From contig NZ_CP102262.1 in assembly GCF_025147325.1 (NCBI RefSeq), positions 1,364,001 to 1,428,000 on the forward strand: a DNA stretch of 64,000 nucleotides. The letters run 5' to 3'. Made by a program: the position numbers and the translations under genes. Source of the stretch: Bacteroides stercoris ATCC 43183 (lineage in GTDB: Bacteria; Bacteroidota; Bacteroidia; Bacteroidales; Bacteroidaceae). The notes under the pieces were generated by a model. The model did not search any database. It was not told the DNA's origin and was given only the letters and a program-made list of their open reading frames with translations. Within the stretch, counting starts at the first letter, position 1. Every line of letters begins with the position of its first letter. Shown here piece by piece: positions 53,526 through 62,556 of the stretch.

Positions 53526-53590
53526 GAGGGTGTGCCGAATGTCTGACGGAGTGATAGCTGAAAAACGTTTTGACACACCCTCTCTTTTTT
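53526..53590 (+). terminator. Possible terminator between GH92 and GH43 genes
   Basis: GAGGGTGTG (53526-53534) pairs with CACACCCTC (53574-53582), followed by TCTTTTTT. The 39-nt loop is long. It may partly stop the upstream operon, so the next genes could have their own promoter. Confidence 0.55.
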
Positions 53591-53623
53591 ACGATAAATC
53601 ACTGTTTGAAACCCCTATTTACC

Positions 53624-54628
53624 ATGAAACTTAAGAAACTTACTATTTACTGCTTGGCATTGTTTTGTTCCTCTTCTTCTGTTTATGCGCAATCCGGTGA
53701 AGAAGTTCAAAAGAAACGTAGCGGCAATCCGATTTTTCCCGGTTGGTATGCCGACCCTGAGGGGGTAGTTCTGGACGGGAAGTTCTGGATTTATCCTACA
53801 TATTCCGCTCCTTATGATGAACAGACTTTTATGGATGCCTATTCTTCGTCCGACTTGGTGCATTGGACCAAACATCCACGCGTGCTTTCAAAGGAAAATA
53901 TCCCATGGTTGCGCCGTGCTTTGTGGGCGCCGGCTGTCATCGAGGCCAATGACCGCTATTATCTTTTTTTCGGAGGGAACGATATACAGAACAACTCTGA
54001 GATTGGCGGTATCGGTGTGGCTGTGGCAGACAATCCGGCAGGTCCTTTCAAAGATGTGCTGGGCAAGCCCCTGATTGATAAAATTGTGAATGGCGCACAG
54101 CCCATTGACCAGTTTGTGTTCCGTGATGACGATGGCACTTACTATATGTACTATGGTGGATGGGGGCATTGCAACATCGTGAAACTGTCTCCCGATTTAC
54201 TTAGTGTCGTTCCTTTTGATGATGGCACAGTCTATAAAGAAGTTACTCCTCAGGACTATGTGGAAGGTCCTTTCATGTTGAAACGTAACGGAAAGTATTA
54301 CTTCATGTGGTCGGAAGGCGGTTGGGGAAGTCCCGATTACCGTGTGGCCTATGCCATTGCCGACTCTCCTTTTGGGCCGTTCCATCGCGAGGGAATCATT
54401 CTTCAGCAGGATGTCGATGTGGCTACCGGTGCCGGACATCATTCAGTGGTGCGTGGAAAAGGTAAGGATGAATGGTACATCATTTACCACCGTCGCCCGT
54501 TGGGAGAAACGGCAGCAAATAGCCGTGCCACCTGCATTGACCGGATGTACTTTGACAAAAAAGGAAAGATAAAACCGGTGCGCATGACTTTCGAGGGAGT
54601 GAAAGCTACCAAAACTCCACTTGACTAA
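53624..54628 (+). CDS. GH43-family glycosidase
   Basis: A 334-residue five-bladed propeller enzyme with a signal peptide ending VYAQS. The ATG at 53624 (MKLKKLT) is preferred to an upstream one that adds 18 non-signal residues. The three catalytic acids are seen: Asp in WYADPEG (near 43), Asp in PIDQFVFRDDDG (near 160) and Glu in YVEGPFML (near 213). LWAPAVIEANDRYYLFFGG and GAGHHSVVRG fit. GH43 enzymes act on arabinofuranose, xylose or galactofuranose links. In a mannan locus an arabino- or galactofuranosidase is the most sensible guess. Confidence 0.88.
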   Translation: MKLKKLTIYCLALFCSSSSVYAQSGEEVQKKRSGNPIFPGWYADPEGVVLDGKFWIYPTYSAPYDEQTFMDAYSSSDLVHWTKHPRVLSKENIPWLRRALWAPAVIEANDRYYLFFGGNDIQNNSEIGGIGVAVADNPAGPFKDVLGKPLIDKIVNGAQPIDQFVFRDDDGTYYMYYGGWGHCNIVKLSPDLLSVVPFDDGTVYKEVTPQDYVEGPFMLKRNGKYYFMWSEGGWGSPDYRVAYAIADSPFGPFHREGIILQQDVDVATGAGHHSVVRGKGKDEWYIIYHRRPLGETAANSRATCIDRMYFDKKGKIKPVRMTFEGVKATKTPLD

Positions 54629-54663
54629 TAGCAATTTTCAATTCAAATTTATATAGAAGAAAT

Positions 54664-56148
54664 ATGAGTATTAATTCCAAAAAGATTTGTTTCAGTCTTG
54701 TTCTGGCTGCGGCTGCCGGGATGGTTCAGGCTGTCAATAGTAGCTGCCTTCTTGCCGATGCGGGCTTTGTGGCCGTGCAGGATAATACGGCATCTGCCGG
54801 TAACTATACCTCTAACCGTCCTAAAGAGAAACAACGACTTTTCCGTTCCACTGCCGTGGAGAAAGAGATTGTCCGTGTACAGAAACTTTTGAAGAACCGC
54901 AAGCTTTCCTGGATGTTTGCCAACTGTTTTCCAAATACGCTGGATACTACTGTGCACTTCCGCAAAGGTAGCGATGGAAAGCCTGATACTTTTGTGTATA
55001 CGGGTGACATCCATGCTATGTGGTTGCGTGACTCAGGAGCGCAAGTATGGCCATATGTGCAGCTTGCCAACAACGACCCGAAACTGAAAGAGATGTTGGC
55101 CGGTGTTATTCTACGCCAGTTCAAATGTATCAATATCGACCCATATGCGAATGCTTACAACGATGGTGCGCTGCCCGATGGACATTGGATGAGTGACCTT
55201 ACTGACATGAAGCCCGAACTGCATGAACGTAAATGGGAAATCGACTCGCTTTGTTATCCTTTACGGTTGGCTTATCACTACTGGCAGGTGACGGGTGACA
55301 CTTCGGTTTTCGGTGCTGAATGGCTGGAAGCCATCCGCAATATTTATATTACTTTTTGTCAGCAGCAGCGCAAAGAGGGTGCCGGTCCCTACAAATTTCA
55401 ACGCAAGACGGAGCGTGCGCTCGATACGCTGAACAATGATGGTCTGGGTGCTCCTGTCCGTCCGGTGGGACTCATCGTGTCCTGCTTCCGCCCGTCGGAC
55501 GATGCCACAACGCTTCAGTTCCTTGTACCTTCCAACTTTTTTGCTGTCACTTCCTTGCGTAAGGCTGCCGAGATTTTGGAAACAGTGAACAAGGAGACTG
55601 CTTTGGCTGCCGACTGCCGTGCCTTGGCCAATGAGGTGGAAATGGCTTTGAAACGTTATGCAACCTACAATCATCCTGAATTTGGTACCATTTATGCTTT
55701 CGAGGTTGATGGTTTCGGTAATCATTTGCTGATGGACGATGCCAATGTGCCCAGCTTGCTTGCCATGCCCTATTTGGGAGATGTAGACATCAATGACCCC
55801 ATTTATCAGAATACCCGCCGTTTTGTGTGGAGCGACAGCAATCCTTATTTCTTCAGCGGCAAAGCCGGTGAGGGTATAGGCGGACCGCATATCGGCTATG
55901 ATATGGTGTGGCCCATGAGCATTATGATGAAAGCTTTCACAAGCCAGGATGATGCGGAAATCAAAACTTGCATCAAGATGCTGATGGATACGGATGCCGG
56001 TACGGGCTTCATGCACGAGTCGTTCCATAAGGATGATGCAACCAACTTCACCCGCCCTTGGTTTGCTTGGCAGAACACCCTTTTCGGTGAGTTGATATTG
56101 AAGTTGGTTAATGAAGGAAAGGTGGATTTATTGAATAGCATTGATTAA
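54664..56148 (+). CDS. GH125 exo-alpha-1,6-mannosidase
   Basis: A 494-residue (alpha/alpha)6 inverting enzyme with a signal peptide (ends MVQAVNS). Signatures are TGDIHAMWLRDSGAQVWPYV near residue 115, YNDGALPDGHWMSDLTDMKP, WEIDSLCYPLRLAYHYW and GEGIGGPHIGYDMVWPMSIM. The family strips alpha-1,6-mannose from the ends of backbone fragments and so follows GH76. It is 35 bp after the GH43 gene and 8 bp before the GH127-type gene. Confidence 0.93.
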   Translation: MSINSKKICFSLVLAAAAGMVQAVNSSCLLADAGFVAVQDNTASAGNYTSNRPKEKQRLFRSTAVEKEIVRVQKLLKNRKLSWMFANCFPNTLDTTVHFRKGSDGKPDTFVYTGDIHAMWLRDSGAQVWPYVQLANNDPKLKEMLAGVILRQFKCINIDPYANAYNDGALPDGHWMSDLTDMKPELHERKWEIDSLCYPLRLAYHYWQVTGDTSVFGAEWLEAIRNIYITFCQQQRKEGAGPYKFQRKTERALDTLNNDGLGAPVRPVGLIVSCFRPSDDATTLQFLVPSNFFAVTSLRKAAEILETVNKETALAADCRALANEVEMALKRYATYNHPEFGTIYAFEVDGFGNHLLMDDANVPSLLAMPYLGDVDINDPIYQNTRRFVWSDSNPYFFSGKAGEGIGGPHIGYDMVWPMSIMMKAFTSQDDAEIKTCIKMLMDTDAGTGFMHESFHKDDATNFTRPWFAWQNTLFGELILKLVNEGKVDLLNSID

Positions 56149-56156
56149 GATATAGC

Positions 56157-56297
56157 ATGAAGAACTTATATACATGGGTGGCTGCCCTCCTTTTTGTGAC
56201 ATTGGCAATTTCGGTTATGGCTTGTACTTCTGCCTCTTCTGCTGGTACGGTGACGGTGGTTGACCGGCCGAATATACATGCTGTCAATACTAATTAG
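56157..56297 (+). pseudogene. 5' end of GH127-type gene, cut by an IS
   Basis: Forty-six codons, starting MKNLYTWVAALLFVTLAISV with lipobox MACTS and linker TVTVVDRPNIHAVNTN. The TAG at 56295-56297 is made by the junction with the IS. Removing the IS and one AATT copy joins codon AAT-T to AT-ATG at 57986 in frame, giving one lipoprotein of about 685 residues. Confidence 0.85.
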
Positions 56298-57981
56298 GGA
56301 CATTCATTAAATATTACAAAATTAGCCAACTAATTCATACACAAAGTATTGCGAATTAGTTGGCTTTTTTGTATCTTTAGGTATTCCCCCGAAAATAAGG
56401 TTTGACGGCCAAAACGGGGGAAATATCCAAACTAATAAGATATGGCAAAGATACAAAATATTTCAGAAATTCACCCTACTTTGGGTTTTACAGAATTTGA
56501 TATTCTGGAAAAATACCGCAAGAGTTTTAATGAGAGTGAGCTTGGCAAGCTTCATTCGGTCTTTCCGTTTGAATGTATGGCAAAAGCCGCAGGCCTGTCG
56601 GACCGGCGCCTGGGACGCAGGAACATATTCAGTCCTTCCGCAAAGATCGCCCTTATGGTCCTGAAGGAATACACCGGATTCTCCGACAGGCAACTGGTGG
56701 AACATCTGAACGGGAACATACACTACCAGATTTTCTGTGGAATTATGATCCCCCCGTCCCTTCCCATAACCAACTTCAAGATAGTCAGTGCCATCCGTAA
56801 TGAGATAGCATCCCGCCTTGACATTGATTCTTTCCAGGAGGTCCTGGCTTCACACTGGAAACCTTATCTTGATAACCTTCACGTCTGCATGACCGATGCC
56901 ACATGCTATGAGAGCCACATGCGTTTTCCTACGGACATGAAACTTCTTTGGGAAAGCCTCGAATGGCTCTACAGGCATATATGCCGGCATTGCAGGGAGC
57001 TGGGCATAAGGCGTCCGCGCAACAAATACAGGAATGTGGAGGAATCCTATCTGTCCTACTGCAAGAAAAGAAAGAGGAGAGCTTCAAGGACAAGAATGCT
57101 TAAGCGCCGTATGATCAAGCTTCTTGAAAAGCTCCTCAGTCAAAGGGATGGGATCCATAGCGAGTACGGTGCTTTACTCCGATATACCCAGGATTACCAT
57201 AAGCGTCTTTCCACCATCAGAAAGGTCCTTGTACAGGAAAAGGAAATGTTTGAAGGGCGGAAAGTCAGTGACCGTATCGTCAGCATTGACCGTCATTATG
57301 TACGTCCCATCGTCAGAGGCAAGGAAACCAAGTCCGTCGAGTTTGGTGCAAAGGTCAATAATATACAGATAGACGGCATATCGTTCATCGAACACCTATC
57401 GTTCAAGGCATTCAATGAGGGTATACGCTTGAAGGACTGTATCCGTATGCAGCAGAAGCTTATGAATGTAAGGGTAAGATGTGTGGCTACCGATTCCATA
57501 TATGCCAATAATGCCAACAGAAAGTTCTGTACAAAATATGGGATATCCACATCCTTTGTGCGCAAGGGAAGGGCGGCCAAAGATGAGCCTTTGAGGAAGG
57601 TGCTTAGAAGCGAACTCTCAAAAGAAAGGGCCACACGGCTTGAAGGAAGCTTCGGCACTCAGAAGCAACATTACTCGCTCTCAAGGATAAAGGCCAGAAA
57701 CAGGAAGACGGAAATACTGTGGATTTTCTTTGGAATACATACGGCAAATGCCATACTGATGATAGAAAAAATCAGAAACAAAACAGCTAAAGCAGCATGA
57801 TATGATGTTACTCACAGAATCAGAAGAGGTCATCAGACTTCTTCCGGAACGTCATTTCCTGTCGGATAGAATTATGTGAGAAAGCACGGAAAAATGGCAA
57901 TAAGAATGACATATGAAGTGGTCATGCCCTATCATCTTCATATGCCATCTTATTTTTTAGGGACATTTACTGAATATCCCT
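56296..57981. mobile_element. IS5/IS1182-like insertion sequence in the GH127-type gene
   Basis: A 1686-bp element. The ends are inverted repeats AGGGACATTCATTAAAT (left) and AGGGATATTCAGTAAAT (right, minus strand), flanked by AATT on both sides (56292-56295 and 57982-57985). One transposase gene is inside. Family placement between IS5 and IS1182 types is uncertain. Confidence 0.85.
56442..57800 (+). CDS. DDE transposase with DUF772-type N terminus
   Basis: A 452-residue transposase. The N-terminal DUF772/InsH-like part reads FSPSAKIALMVLKEYTGFSD then RQLVEHLNGNIHYQIFCGI. The DDE acids are probably in CMTDATCYES, CVATDSIYANNANR and RLEGSFGTQKQHYSLSRIK. A basic middle insert (KKRKRRASRTRMLKRRM) separates the first two. 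The frame is whole, so the element could still be active. Confidence 0.9.
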   Translation: MAKIQNISEIHPTLGFTEFDILEKYRKSFNESELGKLHSVFPFECMAKAAGLSDRRLGRRNIFSPSAKIALMVLKEYTGFSDRQLVEHLNGNIHYQIFCGIMIPPSLPITNFKIVSAIRNEIASRLDIDSFQEVLASHWKPYLDNLHVCMTDATCYESHMRFPTDMKLLWESLEWLYRHICRHCRELGIRRPRNKYRNVEESYLSYCKKRKRRASRTRMLKRRMIKLLEKLLSQRDGIHSEYGALLRYTQDYHKRLSTIRKVLVQEKEMFEGRKVSDRIVSIDRHYVRPIVRGKETKSVEFGAKVNNIQIDGISFIEHLSFKAFNEGIRLKDCIRMQQKLMNVRVRCVATDSIYANNANRKFCTKYGISTSFVRKGRAAKDEPLRKVLRSELSKERATRLEGSFGTQKQHYSLSRIKARNRKTEILWIFFGIHTANAILMIEKIRNKTAKAA

Positions 57982-57987
57982 AATTAT

Positions 57988-59904
57988 ATGGGTTATCGTG
58001 CCCCGCTTCGGCCATTGAACTTTATAAAATTGCCAGTAGGCAGCATCCGTCCCGAGGGGTGGGTAAGGAAGTTTCTGGAGTTGCAGCGCGACGGCCTGAC
58101 CGGACATTTAGGGGAAATCAGCGCTTGGTTGGAAAAGGATGACAATGCTTGGCTTACGACCGGTGGGGACCATGGTTGGGAGGAGGTTCCCTATTGGCTC
58201 AAAGGGTATAGCAGTTTGGCATATATTCTGAATGATCCGAAGATGATAGAAGAAACCAAATACTGGATCGAAGGCGTATTTGCCAGTCGCCAGCCGGACG
58301 GTTATTTCGGCCCGGTTAACGAACGCAATGGGAAACGCGAACTTTGGGCACAGATGATTATGCTTTGGTGCCTGCAATCTTATTACGAGTATTCTCAAGA
58401 CCAGCGTGTCATAGACCTAATGACAAACTACTTTAAATGGCAGATGACGGTTCCCGACGACCGACTTCTGGAAGACTTTTGGGAGAATAGTCGTGGAGGT
58501 GATAATATCATCAGCATTTACTGGCTTTACAGCCATACGGGAGATGCTTTTTTGCTCGAATTGGCCGAAAAGATTCATCGCAACACTGCGGACTGGACTC
58601 AGTCGACCTCTTTGCCTAACTGGCACAACGTAAACATTGCCCAATGTTTCCGTGAGCCTGCCACTTATTATATGCAGACTGGTGATTCTGCTATGCTGAA
58701 AGCCTCTTATAATGTCCATCGACTGATTCGTCGTACTTTCGGGCAAGTGCCCGGTGGCATGTTCGGGGCAGATGAGAATGCCCGTTTGGGATATATTGAT
58801 CCCCGCCAAGGGGTGGAAACCTGCGGGCTGGTTGAGCAGATGGCTTCCGATGAAATTATGCTTCGCATAACGGGCGACCCCTTATGGGCCGAGCATTGCG
58901 AAGAAGTGGCATTTAACTCTTATCCGGTTGCCGTGATGCCGGATTTTAAAGCGTTGCGTTACATCACTTGCCCGAACCATGTCGTCAGTGATTCCAAGAA
59001 TCATCATCCGGGCATCGACAATCGCGGACCGTTTCTTTCGATGAATCCTTTCAGCAGTCGTTGCTGTCAGCACAATCATGCACAAGGCTGGCCCTACTTT
59101 GCCGAACATCTGGTTTTGGCAACTCCCGACAATGGAGTGGCAACGGCTCTTTATGCAGCTTGCAAAGCTGTGGTGAAAGTAGCTGATGGAAAGAAAATCA
59201 CTTTGCATGAAGAAACGAATTATCCTTTTGAGGAAGACATCCGTTTTTCTGTCTCTACCGAGGGAAAAGTCGTCTTTCCGTTCTATTTCCGAATCCCTTC
59301 ATGGACTCAAAAGGCGAAAGTATGCGTGAATGGTGAGGAAGTGGATGCGGTTCCCGTAGCAGGAAAGTATCTCTGCATTCATCGCGAGTGGTCGGATGGA
59401 GACCGTGTGGAATTGACGTTTCCGATGTCTTTGTCCATGCGCACCTGGCAGGTCAATAAAAACAGCGTAAGTGTGGATTACGGTCCTCTCACGCTCTCTC
59501 TTAAGATTGCAGAGAAATATGTAGAGAAGGACAGCCGCGAAACGGCCATCGGTGATTCTAAATGGCAGAAAGATGCTGACTCTCAAAAATGGCCCACTAC
59601 TGAGATATATCCCGGCAGCCCGTGGAATTATTCGCTGGTGTTGGACAAGACAGAACCTTTGAAGCACTTCGAGGTGATCCGTAAATCATGGCCAGCCGAC
59701 GACTACCCTTTTACAGTGGCCAATGTACCTTTGGAGGTGAAGGCTGTCGGTCGGTTGGTTCCCGAATGGAAAATAGATGAAACCGGGTTGTGTGGTGTGT
59801 TGCCCGAAGAGGATGCAGTGAGAGGCGATAAAGAAGAAATCACACTCATCCCTATGGGAGCTGCGCGGTTAAGGATATCTGCGTTCCCGAATACAAGAGA
59901 ATAA
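57988..59904 (+). CDS. GH127-type (DUF1680) glycosidase, separated from its signal peptide
   Basis: A 638-residue catalytic part that begins at an in-frame ATG right after the IS. The (alpha/alpha)6 region shows RPLNFIKLPVGSIRPEGWVR, GDHGWEEVPYWLKGY and ETCGLVEQMASDEIMLRITG; the Cys cluster RCCQHNH belongs to the zinc-thiolate site of GH127 beta-L-arabinofuranosidases. C-terminal sandwiches follow (FPFYFRIPSWTQKAKVCVNG). Without the lipoprotein signal at 56157 any product would stay in the cytoplasm. Expression might come from the IS. Confidence 0.85.
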   Translation: MGYRAPLRPLNFIKLPVGSIRPEGWVRKFLELQRDGLTGHLGEISAWLEKDDNAWLTTGGDHGWEEVPYWLKGYSSLAYILNDPKMIEETKYWIEGVFASRQPDGYFGPVNERNGKRELWAQMIMLWCLQSYYEYSQDQRVIDLMTNYFKWQMTVPDDRLLEDFWENSRGGDNIISIYWLYSHTGDAFLLELAEKIHRNTADWTQSTSLPNWHNVNIAQCFREPATYYMQTGDSAMLKASYNVHRLIRRTFGQVPGGMFGADENARLGYIDPRQGVETCGLVEQMASDEIMLRITGDPLWAEHCEEVAFNSYPVAVMPDFKALRYITCPNHVVSDSKNHHPGIDNRGPFLSMNPFSSRCCQHNHAQGWPYFAEHLVLATPDNGVATALYAACKAVVKVADGKKITLHEETNYPFEEDIRFSVSTEGKVVFPFYFRIPSWTQKAKVCVNGEEVDAVPVAGKYLCIHREWSDGDRVELTFPMSLSMRTWQVNKNSVSVDYGPLTLSLKIAEKYVEKDSRETAIGDSKWQKDADSQKWPTTEIYPGSPWNYSLVLDKTEPLKHFEVIRKSWPADDYPFTVANVPLEVKAVGRLVPEWKIDETGLCGVLPEEDAVRGDKEEITLIPMGAARLRISAFPNTRE

Positions 59905-59983
59905 ATTGATGAATGATGCGAATAGGAGTGAAGTACAGACACTTTTAACTCTTGATTTGCATAAATAGAAAACTTAAAATAAA

Positions 59984-61072
59984 ATGAAACGTATTGCTTT
60001 TTTGGATTACGTGCGCGTGTTTGCGTGCTTCTTGGTCATGTTGGTTCATGCCAGCGAGAATTTTTATGGAGCTGCCGGCTCTACAGATATGGTAGGACCG
60101 CAGTCTTTCCTTCAGAATGAGGCCGATAGGTTGTGGGTATCAGTTTATGATGGCTTCTCTCGTATGTCTGTACCTCTGTTCATGATTGTTTCGGCTTACC
60201 TGCTTGCACCGATGAAGAAAGGACAGAGCTGTTGGCAGTTTTACCGCAAACGTTTCCTGCGAATCATGCCGCCGTTCGTCTTTTTCATGGTACTATATAG
60301 CACGTTGCCCATGTTGTGGGGACAGATAGACGGCGAACAATCTCTGAACGACCTTTCACGTATCTGGCTGAACTTTCCTGCGCTTGCCGGGCACTTCTGG
60401 TTTATGTATCCGTTGATAAGTCTTTATCTGTTCATTCCGGTCATCTCACCGTGGCTGGAGAAGGTTTCGGCCAAAGAAGAACGTTTCTTCATCGGACTGT
60501 TTCTGATTTCTACTTGTATACCTTTCCTCAACCGTTGGTTTGGTGAAGTATGGGGACAGTGTTTCTGGAACGAATATCACATGTTATGGTATTTTTCGGG
60601 TTATTTAGGTTATCTTGTGCTGGCACATTATATCCGCGTGCATCTTACTTGGGGGCGCTCCTTGCGTCTGCGGGTCGGTTTCCTGCTTATGCTGGTCGGC
60701 GCGGCGGCTATCATATGGTCGTTCTATGTCCAGGCTGTTCCGGGAGTGGTGCATTCTACACCGGTCATTGAGGTGGGATGGGCTTTCTGTACCCTTAATT
60801 GCGTGGCGTTGACGGCAGGCACATTTTTGTTGTTCGGCTGTATCAGCATTCCGCAGCCTCCGCGCATCATTGCCGAAATGTCTAAACTCAGCTACGGCAT
60901 GTTCCTTATGCACATTTTCTGGCTTGGCTTGTGGGTATCGGTGTTTAAGTCTACATTGGGATTACCCACTGTGGCTGCCATTCCGGTAATAGCGGTATGT
61001 ACATTTATCAGTTGTTTCGTGGTAACCAAGCTCATCTCGTTGATACCGGGCAGTAAGTGGATTATCGGGTAA
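59984..61072 (+). CDS. Acyltransferase family 3 membrane protein
   Basis: A 362-residue integral membrane protein with about ten helices. It opens with FLDYVRVFACFLVMLVHASE, the family start with a catalytic His after the first helix, and has RMSVPLFMIVSAYLLAP and FYRKRFLRIMPPFVFF. It ends in LSKLSYGMFLMHIFWLGLWV. The family O-acetylates or O-succinylates surface sugars, as in OafA and WecH. It is the last gene of the locus on this strand, so it might modify a surface glycan or an imported sugar, but it may be unrelated to degradation. Confidence 0.85.
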   Translation: MKRIAFLDYVRVFACFLVMLVHASENFYGAAGSTDMVGPQSFLQNEADRLWVSVYDGFSRMSVPLFMIVSAYLLAPMKKGQSCWQFYRKRFLRIMPPFVFFMVLYSTLPMLWGQIDGEQSLNDLSRIWLNFPALAGHFWFMYPLISLYLFIPVISPWLEKVSAKEERFFIGLFLISTCIPFLNRWFGEVWGQCFWNEYHMLWYFSGYLGYLVLAHYIRVHLTWGRSLRLRVGFLLMLVGAAAIIWSFYVQAVPGVVHSTPVIEVGWAFCTLNCVALTAGTFLLFGCISIPQPPRIIAEMSKLSYGMFLMHIFWLGLWVSVFKSTLGLPTVAAIPVIAVCTFISCFVVTKLISLIPGSKWIIG

Positions 61073-61153
61073 GCTCCTTGCGTTCGCTTTCCCGTTGAAG
61101 GCTTGGGAGCTGTCAATTGCCTGCTGCTAACTTCACTGTAGTAGGGGGGGATC

Positions 61154-61187
61154 ATCAGTGCAAAATGGCTGCATTTTTTGCACTGAT
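61154..61187. other. Hairpin in the 380-bp gap before mnmA
   Basis: ATCAGTGCAAAA (61154-61165) is the exact reverse complement of TTTTGCACTGAT (61176-61187). It may end the PUL transcript, although no T-tract follows the stem. The rest of the gap (61073-61417) shows no gene. Confidence 0.55.
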
Positions 61188-61417
61188 CATCTGTTGATTC
61201 ATAAATGGTTATGCTAAGAGGGAAGGAAGTATAATCAAGGACAGATGCGTAATTGATAAGAAAATACCGGAACACCTATGAGGTGCGGTAGTGCGAAGGA
61301 AAGAGGTCTTACCGAAAAAGACGATGAATAGAAAGGTTGAGGAAGAAGGTGAAGGCGGTGGAGGATGAAAATACTCTCTCTTTAGCTGAAAAGCTGTGTA
61401 TTCTGCTTGAAAACGTG

Positions 61418-61425
61418 TACTTTTG
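61418..61425 (+). promoter_or_regulatory. -7 box for mnmA
   Basis: TACTTTTG matches TAnnTTTG. The start site should lie near 61432, so the TTG at 61407 and probably the ATG at 61434 cannot be used, which favours the ATG at 61452. Confidence 0.6.
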
Positions 61426-61451
61426 CAGATTATATGAATGAATGGCAGAAT

Positions 61452-62519
61452 ATGAACAAATCCGAAAAGCGAGTATTGGTGGGAATGAGCGGAGGTATAG
61501 ACAGTACCGCCACTTGCCTGATGTTGAGGGAACAGGGCTATGAGATAGTCGGTCTCACCATGTGGGTGTGGGGAAACGAACCGGCGGAAGCCCGCAACCT
61601 TGCCGACAGTATGGGAATTGAACACCATGTGGCAGATGAGCGTGAGGCTTTCCGGCAGATTATCGTTCAGAACTTTATCGATGAATACCGGCAGGGGCGT
61701 ACCCCCAATCCTTGTGTGATGTGCAATCCTCTGTTCAAGTTCCGCATTCTAACGGAGTGGGCGGATAAATTGAATTGCCGGTATATTGCTACCGGGCACT
61801 ATACCCGTCTGGAAGAGCAGAATAGGAAAATATATATAGTTGCCGGGGATGACGATAAGAAAGACCAGTCTTATTTCCTTTGGCGCTTGGGGCAGGATGT
61901 CTTGCGACGTTGTCTTTTCCCGTTGGGAACCTATACCAAGATGCAAGTGCGCGATTATCTGAGGGATAAAGGCTATGCACCGAAAGCCGAGGAAGGAGAG
62001 AGCATGGAAGTATGCTTCATAAAAGGAGATTATCGGGACTTCCTGCGTGAGCATTCGCCGGAGATAGACAATGAAGTAGGCCCGGGATGGTTTGTCAATT
62101 CGGAAGGAGTGAAGCTGGGAGAGCATAAGGGCTTTCCTTACTATACCATCGGGCAACGGAAAGGACTTGAAATCGCATTGGGAAAACCAGCTTATGTGCT
62201 GAAAATAAATCCGCAGAAGAATACCGTAATGTTGGGAGATGCCGAGCAGCTCAAAGCGGAATATATGCTTGCGGAACAGGATAATCTGATTGATGAGGGG
62301 GAAGTTTTTGGAAGCGGGGAACTGACGGTTCGCATCCGCTATCGGAGCAAACCGATACCTTGTTCGGTAAAGCGTCTGGAAGACGGGCGATTGCTGGTGC
62401 ATTTTGAGACGGAAGCATCTGCCATTGCACCCGGACAATCAGCTGTATTCTATATTGGAAAAAGGGTGGTAGGCGGTTCGTTCATTGCTTCACAACGTGG
62501 TATCGGCATGTATATTTAA
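61452..62519 (+). CDS. mnmA: tRNA-specific 2-thiouridylase MnmA
   Basis: A 355-residue enzyme that thiolates U34 of Lys, Glu and Gln tRNAs. The ATP-PPase loop is [18 protein letters not shown], the first catalytic Cys is in [12 protein letters not shown] near residue 90 and the second in [15 protein letters not shown] near 187. The C-terminal beta-barrel has [20 protein letters not shown]. The start at 61452 is set by the promoter position. The order with an S8 protease gene 37 bp later suggests one transcript. Confidence 0.94.
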   Translation: MNKSEKRVLVGMSGGIDSTATCLMLREQGYEIVGLTMWVWGNEPAEARNLADSMGIEHHVADEREAFRQIIVQNFIDEYRQGRTPNPCVMCNPLFKFRILTEWADKLNCRYIATGHYTRLEEQNRKIYIVAGDDDKKDQSYFLWRLGQDVLRRCLFPLGTYTKMQVRDYLRDKGYAPKAEEGESMEVCFIKGDYRDFLREHSPEIDNEVGPGWFVNSEGVKLGEHKGFPYYTIGQRKGLEIALGKPAYVLKINPQKNTVMLGDAEQLKAEYMLAEQDNLIDEGEVFGSGELTVRIRYRSKPIPCSVKRLEDGRLLVHFETEASAIAPGQSAVFYIGKRVVGGSFIASQRGIGMYI

Positions 62520-62556
62520 AAATTAAAAACTGAAATTTGAAAATAAAAAGAGATTA

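Noticed and set aside
53624..54628. GH130 mannoside phosphorylase, expected in some mannan loci
   Set aside because: The WYADPEG, DQFVFRDDDG and EGPF acids fit the GH43 triad, so GH43 was preferred.
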